From Tropicibacter sp. Alg240-R139 (GTDB taxonomy: Bacteria; Pseudomonadota; Alphaproteobacteria; Rhodobacterales; Rhodobacteraceae): a stretch of DNA of 64,000 nt. The position numbers and the translations under genes are program-made. Location: assembly GCF_900537075.1 (NCBI RefSeq), contig NZ_UNRA01000001.1, positions 496,001 through 560,000 of the forward strand. The letters are read 5' to 3'. This document shows, in pieces, positions 51,762 to 60,476 of the stretch; positions within the stretch are counted from its first letter, which is position 1, and every line of letters starts with the position of its first letter. The notes beneath the pieces were generated by a model. It did no database searches. It had not been told where the DNA came from and was given only the letters and a program-made list of their open reading frames with translations.

Positions 51762-51959
51762 TCACCACTCATCCCCGCGCGGACCCTGATAGTATTTGCG
51801 ACGCGCAGAACGCTCGGCTTCTGTTCGGCCCGGCGGCGGCGCACTGCCCACGGCAAACACAGGTGAGGAAAAGCCCACGTTGACCGAGCTTGAGGTCGTG
51901 GGTTGGCATGCTGACAATACCACGACTGCGCACACCAGAAGAGAAAACGATTTGATCAT
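51762..51959 (-). CDS. Small lipoprotein
   Basis: 65 aa. MIKSFSLLVCAVVVLSACQP has a lipobox LSAC with cysteine 18. The short mature part is Ser/Gly/Pro-rich and ends in a basic RRKYYQGPRGDEW. Unknown function. ATG at 51959; an upstream TTG at 51965 is less likely. Stop codons of this and the deacetylase gene are adjacent. Confidence 0.7.
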   Translation of the reverse strand: MIKSFSLLVCAVVVLSACQPTTSSSVNVGFSSPVFAVGSAPPPGRTEAERSARRKYYQGPRGDEW

Positions 51960-52113
51960 GAACAACCCCGCGAAATCCTATGCACTCATACGTATCGGGC
52001 ATCCCCGGTTGAACACAACCCGCACCGCTCCACTCTGACGTAAGATTTACCCTTGAAACTTGCCCCACGCTGACCGAGATACAACTCACCCCGCATGTAA
52101 ACAGGTTTCACAT

Positions 52114-52692
52114 ATGCCACTTGAGAGCCCCGCCGCCCTGGAATTTCTGCTGTCACGCCGATCCCGTCCGGCAAAAACTTTGGTGGCCCCGGTCCCCACC
52201 CGCGAACAGCTAATGCTCCTGTTGACTGCCGCAGCCCGCAGCCCGGATCATGGGAAGCTGGAACCCTGGCGGTTTATCGTTTTGGAAAAGGGCGCGATGT
52301 CCCGGCTTGCAGCTCTGACCGAGGATCGAGGGCACGCATTGGGAAAGGCCCCCGAGGACATCACCAAGGGTCGCAATCAGTTTGACCTGGGCCAATTGGC
52401 CGTCGCGGTTATCGAGGTGCAGAAGCCGTCAGAGAAAATTCCCACTATCGAGCAAACCTATTCTGCGGGGGCTGTTTGCCTGGCTCTGCTCAATGCTGCT
52501 CTGGCTGCTGGATGGGGTGCAAACTGGCTATCAGGCTGGGTCAGCCACGACCGCGTGTTCTGCGATCAGGCTCTGGGACTGGCCGACAACGAACGGGTCG
52601 CGGGCTTTGTCCATATCGCCACCGAAGGTACAGCCCCGCCCGAGCGTCCCCGTCCAGATCTGAATGCCATCACAAGTTGGGTATCCGAATGA
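52114..52692 (+). CDS. Nitroreductase-family protein (YdjA-like)
   Basis: 192 aa. FMN site signatures LSRRSRPAKTL at the N-terminus and TAAARSPDHGKLEPWRFIVL, with NQFDLGQLAVAVIEVQ and GAVCLALLNAALAAGWGAN in the middle. The short YdjA-like branch usually lacks the large cap domain. Expected NAD(P)H-dependent reduction of nitro or quinone compounds; physiological substrate unknown. ATG at 52114. Its stop overlaps the EI24 gene start (ATGA). Confidence 0.92.
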   Translation: MPLESPAALEFLLSRRSRPAKTLVAPVPTREQLMLLLTAAARSPDHGKLEPWRFIVLEKGAMSRLAALTEDRGHALGKAPEDITKGRNQFDLGQLAVAVIEVQKPSEKIPTIEQTYSAGAVCLALLNAALAAGWGANWLSGWVSHDRVFCDQALGLADNERVAGFVHIATEGTAPPERPRPDLNAITSWVSE

Positions 52693-53387
52693 CAATCCTG
52701 AACGCTTTCTTTTCCGCATTGGGTCAAATGGGCGATCCCCGCTTTCGCAAGGTCCTGTTTTTGGGGGTGGGCCTGACGATCGGGTTGCTTGCCGGCGCCA
52801 CGTTCGGCTTTGTCTGGCTGGTACAATTTCTGGTGGGTCCATCAGTGACGTTGCCCTGGATAGGCGAAGTGACTTGGCTGGGGGACGCGGCGGGCGTCTC
52901 ATCGGTTCTTCTGATGATGGTGCTGTCCGTGTTCCTGATGGTGCCGGTGGCCTCGGCCTTCACCTCAATGTTTCTAGACGAAGTGGCCCAAGCAGTTGAA
53001 GATAAACACTACCCCCATTTACCCCCCGTGCCAGGTGTCCCCTTCGCCGAGGGGCTCAAGGACTCGCTCAGTTTCCTCGGCGTTCTGATCGCAGCGAACC
53101 TTGTGGCGCTGATCCTGTATGTGATCTTTGCACCCTTGGCCCCGTTCATCTTCTGGGCCTTGAACGGATTCCTGTTGGGTCGAGAATACTTCGCGCTGGC
53201 CGCAATGCGCCGTCTTGGGCGAGAGGGCGCGCGCAAGTTGCGTTCAAAGCATTCGATCACAATCTGGATGGCGGGAGTATTGATGGCAATTCCTCTGTCG
53301 GTCCCGCTGGTCAACCTGCTGATCCCCATCATCGGGGCGGCGACGTTCACCCATATCTATCACCAACTGAGCGAGCGATCCCGCTAG
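52689..53387 (+). CDS. EI24/CysZ-like membrane protein
   Basis: 232 aa with four hydrophobic segments. EI24 pattern: LFLGVGLTIGLLAGATFGFV, VASAFTSMFLDEVAQAVED, AANLVALILYVIFAPLAPFI, NGFLLGREYFALAAMRRLG. In E. coli CysZ carries sulfate; other EI24 proteins are of unknown function. Overlaps the nitroreductase gene by 4 bp, so the two form an operon. Confidence 0.88.
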   Translation: MTILNAFFSALGQMGDPRFRKVLFLGVGLTIGLLAGATFGFVWLVQFLVGPSVTLPWIGEVTWLGDAAGVSSVLLMMVLSVFLMVPVASAFTSMFLDEVAQAVEDKHYPHLPPVPGVPFAEGLKDSLSFLGVLIAANLVALILYVIFAPLAPFIFWALNGFLLGREYFALAAMRRLGREGARKLRSKHSITIWMAGVLMAIPLSVPLVNLLIPIIGAATFTHIYHQLSERSR

Positions 53388-53431
53388 CAAACTGCGCGGC
53401 CTGTCGGCCTTGCGTCCTGCGGACGGCAGGG

Positions 53432-53520
53432 GGCCAGGCTCACGCGGGCTTTGCCCGCGTGAGCCTGGCCCAACGGGAGGATACGTTTCGCCAGAAACGT
53501 TGACGACGGGCGGGAGCTCC
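53432..53520. repeat. Two-hairpin intergenic element, copy 3
   Basis: An 18-bp perfect stem (53432-53449 with 53453-53470) capped by TTT, then CAACGGGAGGA, a 7-bp stem ACGTTTC/GAAACGT with loop GCCA (53483-53500), and GACGACGGGCGGGAGCTCC (53502-53520), identical to the end of copy 1. Compared with copy 1 the second stem changes one T-A pair to C-G, a compensatory change. It lies after the EI24 gene. Confidence 0.85.
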
Positions 53521-53576
53521 TGGAACTGTAGATCGCGAACACAGGTGTCGAGCGAGATGACAGTGACAGAACAGTA

Positions 53577-53852
53577 TCACTGATTGGAAGGCAGATTTTT
53601 CGTCCAGTCAAAATCGCTGACCGAAACCCAACCGCTCAGAACGATACCACCGATGATCAGCCACAAGACAAAGGCCACACCTGTTGTGATCCAGGCCTTT
53701 GTCTTCAGGTGATGTTCCTCAGGGGCGCCTGCATGGGTTCCAGGGACGACATCGCCTAGATCCCCTTGAGTTTTCACCCGGATCGGCAAGACAATCAGGA
53801 ACATCATGAACCAGATGACGGCATACAGCACCAGCGCCGAAGTTATGGACAT
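53577..53852 (-). CDS. DUF1467 membrane protein
   Basis: 91 aa. Two hydrophobic segments (ALVLYAVIWFMMFLIVLPIR and WITTGVAFVLWLIIGGIVLS) separated by a charged loop TQGDLGDVVPGTHAGAPEEH, the DUF1467 plan of alphaproteobacterial small membrane proteins. Unknown function. It follows the epimerase gene by 54 bp on the same strand. Confidence 0.88.
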   Translation of the reverse strand: MSITSALVLYAVIWFMMFLIVLPIRVKTQGDLGDVVPGTHAGAPEEHHLKTKAWITTGVAFVLWLIIGGIVLSGWVSVSDFDWTKNLPSNQ

Positions 53853-53906
53853 ATTCGCTCTCCTGCTTGCGTCTGGCCCATGATCGGGCCAGAGTTATTA
53901 TTTGGC

Positions 53907-54311
53907 TCAGATCTGTTCGAGTTCGACCAAGCAGCCATTGAAATCCTTGGGGTGAAGGAACAAAACCGGCTTACCATGCGCGCCGATCTTGGGTTCGCCC
54001 GACCCCAAAACGCGGGCGCCGGTTTCTTGCAGGTGGTCGCGGGCCGCGATGATGTCGTCGACCTCATAACACACATGATGAATGCCACCCGCCGGGTTCT
54101 TTTCCAAGAAACCGTTAATCGGGCTGTCCTCGCCAAGCGGGTATAGAAGCTCGATCTTGGTGTTTGGGAGTTCTATAAACACTACAGTCACACCGTGATC
54201 AGGTTCGTCCTGCGGCGCGCCGACCTTGGCACCCAATGCGTTGCGATACTGTGCCGACGCCGCTTCGAGGTCGGGCACAGCAATGGCGACATGGTTCAGA
54301 CGACCGATCAT
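53907..54311 (-). CDS. mce: Methylmalonyl-CoA epimerase
   Basis: 134-aa vicinal-oxygen-chelate protein. Motif start MIGRLNHVAIAVPDLEAASA, middle VTVVFIELPNTKIELLYPLG, and GGIHHVCYEVDDIIAARDHL with metal His/Glu residues. It interconverts (2R)- and (2S)-methylmalonyl-CoA in propionyl-CoA catabolism. MeaB, the mutase GTPase, is elsewhere in the window. Last host gene before the prophage. Confidence 0.93.
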   Translation of the reverse strand: MIGRLNHVAIAVPDLEAASAQYRNALGAKVGAPQDEPDHGVTVVFIELPNTKIELLYPLGEDSPINGFLEKNPAGGIHHVCYEVDDIIAARDHLQETGARVLGSGEPKIGAHGKPVLFLHPKDFNGCLVELEQI

Positions 54312-54504
54312 GGCAAATCTCCTAAGGTCCTGTTGGTTGCCGGCGGTTATGCGGGGTCAACGCCGCAAGAGCAAGTGCGCCATATCGACCGCCCTCGTTA
54401 ACCGCTTGTTAGCCTTGCCTCCGTTATTTCCGATCTAAGTATTTGTTTTTTCTCGAATTTGACTTTCGGTGTATAACAGTAAATAACATGAATATAGGGT
54501 GCAT

Positions 54505-54526
54505 TGACGGAGAAATGACGGAGAAA
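54505..54526 (+). repeat. Duplicated 11-bp block at the integrase start
   Basis: TGACGGAGAAA occurs twice head to tail (54505-54515 and 54516-54526), each with a GGAG Shine-Dalgarno-like core. The second copy ends at the A of the integrase ATG. Confidence 0.85.
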
Positions 54527-55521
54527 TGGCTTCTATCAAGAAACGCGACGGATCATGGGTCGCTCAGATCAATAAGAAGGGCGTCCGTCGCAGTAAAAGC
54601 TTTCCTACCAAGGTGTTAGCGCAGGATTGGGTTAGTGAAGTAGAGCGGGAGCTTGTTGTTAACGACATGTCAAGCGGCGAGTTTTCGTCCGCTGGTTCTA
54701 TGACGATAACGGATTTGATGAGGCGTTATCAGGATGAAATCGGTTACGAATGGAGCGATAGCAAAGCCAGTGCAGCGCGTCGTTTAGTCGAAGTGATGGG
54801 CGATCTGCGCGTAGATAAGCTGTCAACATTGACAGTACGTGACACCGCATTGAGGCAGGAAAAATACGGGCTAGGCACTTTAAAAATAAGCCTAAAAACT
54901 CTGCAAGGTGCTCTGACCCATGCGCGCGAAGCTTGGCTAATTGACGTAGACGGGAAGGCTGTAGGCCGCGCCATTACCGCTCTGGAGAAGTCCCGACACA
55001 TTCCAAAAGTTCGAGAGCGTGATCGCCGCGTTAGTGCAGAAGAAGAAGCACTGATAGTGGCTAACTGGCGCTCTAATCTGGTGCCGCCTGATGTGGTGGC
55101 GTTTCTGATTGATACCCCCCTACGGTCGGGGGAAATGTGCGGTATTCTCAAGGGCGATATTGTGGGCGGGAACGTCGTTCTAATCCGCAATCGGAAAGAC
55201 CCAAGCGATAACGCCCGTGTTGACCGGGTGCCGCTGCTAGGTCGCTCTGCGGCGATCTTGCAAGCGCAAAGAACAGACAGCCCGTTCCCGTATAGTCAGG
55301 ATCAAGTTAGCGATGCGTTCCGCCGCGCTGTCCGTGCTGCTGGTCTGGACGACATACGGCTGCATGATCTACGACACGAGGGCGTATCTAGGCTGTTCGC
55401 CCGTGGGATGCCCCTGCCCCTGATTGCAAACATCACCGGCCATAAGAGTTGGGATATGCTCAAGCGGTACACCCACGCCACGGCAGAGGATGCCCATGCA
55501 TGGGAATCGGCTAACTCCTAA
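54526..55521 (+). CDS. Tyrosine-family phage integrase
   Basis: 331 aa. N-terminal arm-binding-like part (MASIKKRDGSWVAQINKKGV, then RRSKSFPTKVLAQDWVSEVE), core-binding helices at ~60-160, catalytic domain with R200 (IDTPLRSGEM), H280-x-x-R283 (LHDLRHEG), H306 (ITGHKSW) and nucleophile Y315 (KRYTHAT). All expected catalytic residues are present, so it looks active. It faces right, into the prophage. No tRNA-like attachment site was recognised in the 214 bp upstream. Confidence 0.93.
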   Translation: MASIKKRDGSWVAQINKKGVRRSKSFPTKVLAQDWVSEVERELVVNDMSSGEFSSAGSMTITDLMRRYQDEIGYEWSDSKASAARRLVEVMGDLRVDKLSTLTVRDTALRQEKYGLGTLKISLKTLQGALTHAREAWLIDVDGKAVGRAITALEKSRHIPKVRERDRRVSAEEEALIVANWRSNLVPPDVVAFLIDTPLRSGEMCGILKGDIVGGNVVLIRNRKDPSDNARVDRVPLLGRSAAILQAQRTDSPFPYSQDQVSDAFRRAVRAAGLDDIRLHDLRHEGVSRLFARGMPLPLIANITGHKSWDMLKRYTHATAEDAHAWESANS

Positions 55522-55584
55522 CTCCCCTAATACTGTGCATGATCTGCCCTGCTGAGCTAACGTGCTTCTGAGAGGGACAAAAAA

Positions 55585-56037
55585 ATGAAAATACTAGCAA
55601 CTATTGCCACCGCCATTGTCGCGGCCATCACGTCCACATCCGCGACTGCGCGCTTTGTTTCGCCCGATTTAGAGGGCGCTGCTTCGCTTAGGCCTATTTA
55701 CATTGAAATCACAGATCAGTCTGAAGACGACTGCTTTAGCAACAGCGATCAAGTGAAAGCGTATGCCCGCGACCTACTAGCGGAAAAAAATTACCAAGTT
55801 ACAAACCTAGTTTTTCATAGAGGGTACAACCTGTCGGTTACTGTGATTGCGCATCGTGTAAATGGCCTTTGTGCCGGAGCGATTTATACACAGTTGTGGA
55901 ACGGTAATGTGCGAAAAGACATTTATGGCGTCCATGAAATTGCATCAGGTTTTGTTATAGCAACCCACTCAGAAAGCATTGGCACCGCCGTACTCGAAGC
56001 GCTCCAGGCATTCATTGCCCAGCTGCCAGAAAACTAA
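55585..56037 (+). CDS. Small secreted protein, prophage cargo
   Basis: 150 aa. Signal peptide MKILATIATAIVAAITSTSA. The mature part contains SEDDCFSNSDQVKAYARDLL, a hydrophilic helix, and RVNGLCAGAIYTQLWNGNVR. Two cysteines (DDCFS and GLCAG) may form a disulfide. No family recognised. Lies between the integrase and the leftward structural genes, where accessory genes often sit. A+T-richer than host genes. Confidence 0.7.
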   Translation: MKILATIATAIVAAITSTSATARFVSPDLEGAASLRPIYIEITDQSEDDCFSNSDQVKAYARDLLAEKNYQVTNLVFHRGYNLSVTVIAHRVNGLCAGAIYTQLWNGNVRKDIYGVHEIASGFVIATHSESIGTAVLEALQAFIAQLPEN

Positions 56038-56262
56038 CCAGCGCGCCTGCCCCCGTCACCATCGCACCCGCTTAGCACACCTTGAACCGCGCTCGGCATT
56101 GGAGATGGACACGCACACCACCCCCCGCCAGAGACGGTTAACTCCCCTCAGAGGGGAAAGGACACAATTGCCGAAACCAAGAACACTTTGGCTTGCTTGA
56201 CGTGTGATGATGCTGGCCGGATGTTTATGATGTTTTCAATCGAAGCAACGCTAGGAACCAGT
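56038..56262. other. Gap holding the left copy of a direct repeat
   Basis: 225 bp with no credible gene. It contains a palindrome CCCCTCAGAGGGG, inside the 16-nt direct repeat CCTCAGAGGGGAAAGG at 56146-56161; the second copy is at 56696-56711. Confidence 0.55.
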
Positions 56263-56655
56263 ATGCTTAAGTACATCGCACTTGCCGCAGGTATTTTTGC
56301 GGCCAGCCAGAGCGCCGCAGCTACTTATGAATGCTTCATTATCGAAGCTGGTGGGTTTCGCTATGAGAACCGCTGGAAAAGTACAGTATTCCGGCTACCT
56401 AAACAGTTCCGTTTCACAATAACCAGCACTGGCGAGTCTTCGCAGATTGAGACAACGCGCGACTCTCTCGATTGGTTCCCAACTTGCAGGGCATTCGATG
56501 AACATTTGACTTGCGTCACTGATTTAGGTGGTAGTTTCTATTTCAACAAAAACACCCGCAAAGGTGCCGAAAGTCGATTGTCCGGCGCGGGTTCAGATTC
56601 CTACGGCTATAGAGACACCGTGAGTGTTGTGCTTTTTGGTTGTGATAAACTGTGA
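56263..56655 (+). CDS. Small secreted protein bracketed by direct repeats
   Basis: 130 aa. Signal peptide MLKYIALAAGIFAASQSAAA. Mature part with four cysteines (YECFII, FPTCRAFDEHLTCVTDLGG, FGCDKL) likely paired. Charged, mostly beta-like. AGGA lies 6 nt before ATG 56263. No family recognised. Flanked by the 16-nt direct repeats at 56146 and 56696, suggesting insertion as a unit. A candidate lysogenic-conversion protein (inference). Confidence 0.7.
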   Translation: MLKYIALAAGIFAASQSAAATYECFIIEAGGFRYENRWKSTVFRLPKQFRFTITSTGESSQIETTRDSLDWFPTCRAFDEHLTCVTDLGGSFYFNKNTRKGAESRLSGAGSDSYGYRDTVSVVLFGCDKL

Positions 56656-56697
56656 CCACACCAAAATCTATGAAGTGCGGGAATGCTCCTTCTCTCC

Positions 56698-57087
56698 TCA
56701 GAGGGGAAAGGTCATATGGACGGATTTTTCTTTCCATCCCTCATCTTTGAGGCGGCGCGCGAAGCCTTTCCGTCCTGTGAAGGATAGGCGGTCACAGTGA
56801 AGGGCGCGCGCATTGTCAGCGATGAAGCCCTTCTGTGCCGCTAGCAGTTCCTCTGTGTTCCCGCCTGCTAGGAAGCAGTGATAGGACTTGCGCATAGGGT
56901 AGACGATAACTTCCATGATGATGAATGAGCTATTGAGTGGGTAGAAGTGATATTGACCGCCCAAGACACCATGCACGATCTGGTCGAAGGTGTGCGAACC
57001 CTCCGCCACCACCAGCGCCCGCTCTATTAGCGGCTTAAAGTCTAGCAGGTTCTCCGTGATGCTGCCCACGGTGGCGATACGGCTCAT
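56698..57087 (-). CDS. Phage protein, unknown function
   Basis: 129 aa. Contains ALVVAEGSHTFDQIVHGVLG, then FYPLNSSFIIMEVIVYPMRK and FTGRKGFARRLKDEGWKEKS. No signal peptide. The pattern of a short GNAT-like alpha/beta protein seen in podovirus tail-end operons is possible, but I do not assign it. Its start overlaps the 570-aa protein stop (ATGA). Its stop lies inside the right copy of the direct repeat. Confidence 0.7.
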   Translation of the reverse strand: MSRIATVGSITENLLDFKPLIERALVVAEGSHTFDQIVHGVLGGQYHFYPLNSSFIIMEVIVYPMRKSYHCFLAGGNTEELLAAQKGFIADNARALHCDRLSFTGRKGFARRLKDEGWKEKSVHMTFPL

Positions 57088-58796
57088 CGCAACAGCCCTG
57101 CGCCCGGTATGCCAACAACCTCTGCAATACCCTGCAACATTGGCGCAAGCCCTGCTGGTGTGCCACTGTCCCTGCTCTCTTTGAACATGGCGGCGGCGGC
57201 AGTATCTAGGAACTGCGCGAAGCGGGTGTTGTCATAGCCGATTTTGTAGCGGCGGTTGCCTCTGGCGTAGCTGTTGATGAAGGACGTTATGTTGACGTCG
57301 CCTCTTGCATTGGTGGCGGCTCCGCTCCTTAGAGCGGCGTTGGCTACGCCCCACTTGCGGCGGTTCGCCAGCAAGTCCGCGCGGTCCTCTGCATCCAGTG
57401 AGTTCATAAGACGCGCGTCCATTGCCTGCGATACATCAGACAGGGCGTCACCTAGCTCTAGGTTCGGCTCTCTGCCGTAAGCGTTACGCAGGTCTGCGGC
57501 CACCTTGTTCTTGATGCCCATAAACTGCTCTGCGGTGATACGCCCTTGGTTGTCGATCTTGGCTAGGATTTGTTCGCCATAGCGTTGCAGCTTACGCGCT
57601 ACCGTGTCGTCTAAGGCGTTGTCGTCCACGATCCGCGCAATCTCATCCACTAGGTCAGCGGCTTGTATGTCCCCTGCCCTGAGTGCAATTTCGTCATAGC
57701 TCTTTGAGATAGCTTTACGGGCTTCACCGACATTGCCGCGCGTAGCGGTGACTGCGTTTGGTTCGCCCATCGCTCGCATGACTTCCTTGTTTAGCGAACG
57801 CTGCTGCATCGTCCGCAGTGCGCCGTAGTCGTCAATAGGCTTAGCAAAGTCTTTAGCCGCCCTCAGCGGTGCCATCTGCGCACCACGGGAACGCCATGTG
57901 TCGAAGTCCTCTTTATCCTGCGCTCTGGCCGCTTCGAACTTTGCCGGGTCGTTGGTGTCCAGTAGTTCTTTCTGCGCTGCTGATGTGGGAAAGCCGTAGT
58001 CATCCGCAAGCTGCTTAGAGGTCAGCATACCTTCACCAACGACGCGCGTAGATAGCTCTCCGCTAGGGGTAACGTTCTTCGCCGCCCCCATGCTGCCCAT
58101 GCGGTCAGTGGGTTCTAGACGCAGCGGTGTGGGCGTGTCGTCAGGGACATTGCGCGGTACGGGAATAGTACCCTCTGCGGCTTGTCGCTGCACCGCCCTG
58201 ATACCTGCGCGGGTGGATGCTGCGTTAGACGCTTGCCGTGCGATATCAAGCCCACGCTGCGCGCCTTTGGCTGCACCGGACGCCACTACATTTGTACTGC
58301 CGCCGATTGCTGCGCCGATTATCGCACCTGCTACCGGGTTCTCTGGGTTCTGCACCGCCCCAAGGGCTGCATCTGTGCCAATGGCAACGGTTGGATTGCG
58401 CGCGGCCAAGCCGATACCAATTTCCGGTATTGCCTCTGCGGCCATGTTGAGGGCGGGATTGCGGCGCTGTAACACGTCTTGCTGCGGGTCGTTTTCTCTG
58501 GCGATGGCCAAACCCAGATCGCGCACACGGTTGTCTCTGCTGCCGAATGGCTGGCCTGTGATCAGGTTGTTGATTTCTTCGACTGCGGTAACGGCTGTAC
58601 CAAAGAGCGGAACCTTCTCTAAGGTCGCCAGATAGCCGCCTGCGGCGTCCTGTACGGCGTTACCAGCACCCATAAGTAACCGCTCGCCTACGCCTGCCCG
58701 TGCAGCTTCATATTCGGCGCTGGAAACCTCTGTCCACCCGCTGTCGCCGGGGAAGCGAATGACGAACTTACCGTCTTTGGTGCGTCCTGTGTCCAT
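57084..58796 (-). CDS. Phage internal/ejection-type structural protein
   Basis: 570 aa. Starts MDTGRTKDGKFVIRFPGDSG. Central part is Gly/Ala-rich with hydrophobic patches (AVAGAIIGAAIGGSTNVVAS) and many helices. This composition is typical of podovirus internal virion (DNA-ejection) proteins that cross the envelope. No enzyme domain recognised. GGAGG lies 9 nt before ATG 58796. Function is inferred from place and composition. Confidence 0.7.
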   Translation of the reverse strand: MDTGRTKDGKFVIRFPGDSGWTEVSSAEYEAARAGVGERLLMGAGNAVQDAAGGYLATLEKVPLFGTAVTAVEEINNLITGQPFGSRDNRVRDLGLAIARENDPQQDVLQRRNPALNMAAEAIPEIGIGLAARNPTVAIGTDAALGAVQNPENPVAGAIIGAAIGGSTNVVASGAAKGAQRGLDIARQASNAASTRAGIRAVQRQAAEGTIPVPRNVPDDTPTPLRLEPTDRMGSMGAAKNVTPSGELSTRVVGEGMLTSKQLADDYGFPTSAAQKELLDTNDPAKFEAARAQDKEDFDTWRSRGAQMAPLRAAKDFAKPIDDYGALRTMQQRSLNKEVMRAMGEPNAVTATRGNVGEARKAISKSYDEIALRAGDIQAADLVDEIARIVDDNALDDTVARKLQRYGEQILAKIDNQGRITAEQFMGIKNKVAADLRNAYGREPNLELGDALSDVSQAMDARLMNSLDAEDRADLLANRRKWGVANAALRSGAATNARGDVNITSFINSYARGNRRYKIGYDNTRFAQFLDTAAAAMFKESRDSGTPAGLAPMLQGIAEVVGIPGAGLLR

Positions 58797-58801
58797 AGGT
58801 C

Positions 58802-59752
58802 TTAGCCTCCGTCGCGGATAACTGCGCTATCAGGGATGCCCCCGCTTGGCGGTGTGGGCTGCACGTTTACGCCAAGGTTAGGATTTGTGAGGCGGTCAAC
58901 ACGTCGCTGCGCCTCTTGAGCAATGCTGGCGACTTCGCCGGTGTACTCATCTGCGCGGGTTTTGTACCGCTCATGAAGCGGTTGCCAGCTTTCGTAACTG
59001 GTGTTCGAATAGGTCGGGAACGCTTCTTGTAGTTCGGCCAGAACGCGCCCGGTAGCCTCAGTAGGGCCGTAGACCTTATTCTTGAAGTCATAGAACAGGT
59101 CGGCGTCAATCTCGCTCAATTCGAACTCTTTGGCGCGGATTTCCGTGTCAGTCAGAATACCCGGTGTGCGTCGTGCCGCTGCGACCTCATTGGCAAGCTG
59201 GATAGCGCGTTGGGTACTGTTGATGCGCTGTTCAACTGGCCTGATAAGTGCTTCCGCCTCTGCCTGAATAGTGCCAGTTTGATTTAGCAGTGTTTGTTGC
59301 CGCTCTTGCGCGGCGGCGGTGGCGGCTCGCTGCTGTGTAAGTTCGGCGGCGTCTGCTTGACGGGCGGCGGTGTTGGCGTTGCGCTCATCTATCAGAGAGC
59401 TATTCAGCAACGCTTCGTCTGCGCGGTAGTCATACTCAGAAGCGGTGTTCTGATTACGCAACCGCGCGTCCTCAGTCATGAGCAGCATATCGTTAATGAA
59501 GTCCGCGCCACGGCGGTTTTCTTCGAAGCCGTAGCGCATGAAGGCGTCAGGATCGAGCAAGCCGCCCATTGCCAAGCCCCGCGCCGTTTCGTCTGCGCCT
59601 GCGTTGGGGTCCATGTCGTCAAGGATGCCGGTAAGAGCCTTACCGCGCGCGTCACGCTGCTTGCCCTCTGCCCACGGCTTACCGTAGCCCTGCACAAGTG
59701 CTTGAGAGCCAAGACCGGCGGCGAGGATGCCGAGAAGTGGGATAGCCACCAT
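58802..59752 (-). CDS. Phage structural protein, coiled-coil-rich
   Basis: 316 aa. The short hydrophobic N-terminus (MVAIPLLGILAAGLGSQALV) is followed by a long Gln/Ala/Arg helix region (DAAELTQQRAATAAAQERQQ, then TLLNQTGTIQAEAEALIRPV). Probably an internal or tail-tube-associated component of the same particle. AGGAG precedes ATG 59752; a G/C palindrome CCCCCAC/GTAGGGG lies just upstream. Confidence 0.68.
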   Translation of the reverse strand: MVAIPLLGILAAGLGSQALVQGYGKPWAEGKQRDARGKALTGILDDMDPNAGADETARGLAMGGLLDPDAFMRYGFEENRRGADFINDMLLMTEDARLRNQNTASEYDYRADEALLNSSLIDERNANTAARQADAAELTQQRAATAAAQERQQTLLNQTGTIQAEAEALIRPVEQRINSTQRAIQLANEVAAARRTPGILTDTEIRAKEFELSEIDADLFYDFKNKVYGPTEATGRVLAELQEAFPTYSNTSYESWQPLHERYKTRADEYTGEVASIAQEAQRRVDRLTNPNLGVNVQPTPPSGGIPDSAVIRDGG

Positions 59753-59795
59753 TGTTTTGCTCCTTCTCCCCTACCGTGGGGGACTTGTGATTGCC

Positions 59796-60476
59796 TTAGA
59801 ATACGAAGCCGAATTTACCGCTGCTGTCAGTCGATTGGCCGGTGCCGTAGTTGTAGCCGTACTTCTGACCCACGTTCGCGCCGAATGCGTCGGACAGGAC
59901 TGTCGGATCGCCAAGCAGACCTTGCAGTGCGCCCAAGCCGCCGAACTGCGAACCCATGCCCAGATTGAATAGCTGAGGTATCAGCGCCCCGGCGGCGCTA
60001 TTGGCTTGTAACGCCTGCTGTGAAGCGTTCGCCATGATGTCGCCGTAGCCTTGCGTGTACGCCTTGCCAATCTCGCCACCTAGAACGCCTTCGGCTACGC
60101 CCTGCCTGGCACCACCAAACGCCCCCGCTGCGGCGGCGTTGTCGCCAATGCTGTTAAGCCCTTGACTGTGGATATCGTTCAGACCGGAGCGCAGCCCTGT
60201 AAGCTGCGCGTCAATGATTTGCTGCGTGTTACCGGCTTGCTGCATCTGGCCAAGTACAGCGTTGCCTTGACCAAGTAGCTGATCGCCAAGCGCGTTGATT
60301 TGGGGGTTCGCTTGGTTGAATGTGCTGAACGCCTGCTGACGTAGCTGATCAAGGTACGGCGCTTGGCTCGGATCAATGTAGCTGCTGCTACCGGAGAACC
60401 CAACGTCTGTGCCGAACTGTTCGCCAAGGCTTGTGTTGCTGCTCTGGCCTTCGGATTTACCGCCTCCTACGCTCAT
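59796..60476 (-). CDS. Phage structural protein, Gly/Gln/Ala-rich
   Basis: 226 aa. Starts MSVGGGKSEGQSSNTSLGEQ. Low-complexity Gln/Asn/Gly/Ala content (QQAGNTQQIIDAQLTGLRSG, then GDNAAAAGAFGGARQGVAEG) is common in podovirus ejection proteins. Start ATG 60476 has GAGAGG 8 nt upstream and overlaps the 178-aa gene stop (ATGA). Confidence 0.7.
   Translation of the reverse strand: MSVGGGKSEGQSSNTSLGEQFGTDVGFSGSSSYIDPSQAPYLDQLRQQAFSTFNQANPQINALGDQLLGQGNAVLGQMQQAGNTQQIIDAQLTGLRSGLNDIHSQGLNSIGDNAAAAGAFGGARQGVAEGVLGGEIGKAYTQGYGDIMANASQQALQANSAAGALIPQLFNLGMGSQFGGLGALQGLLGDPTVLSDAFGANVGQKYGYNYGTGQSTDSSGKFGFVF

Noticed and set aside
54312-54525. tRNA or tmRNA as attachment site for the prophage
   Set aside because: No cloverleaf or T-loop sequence in the 214 bp between mce and the integrase; the right attachment site is outside the window.
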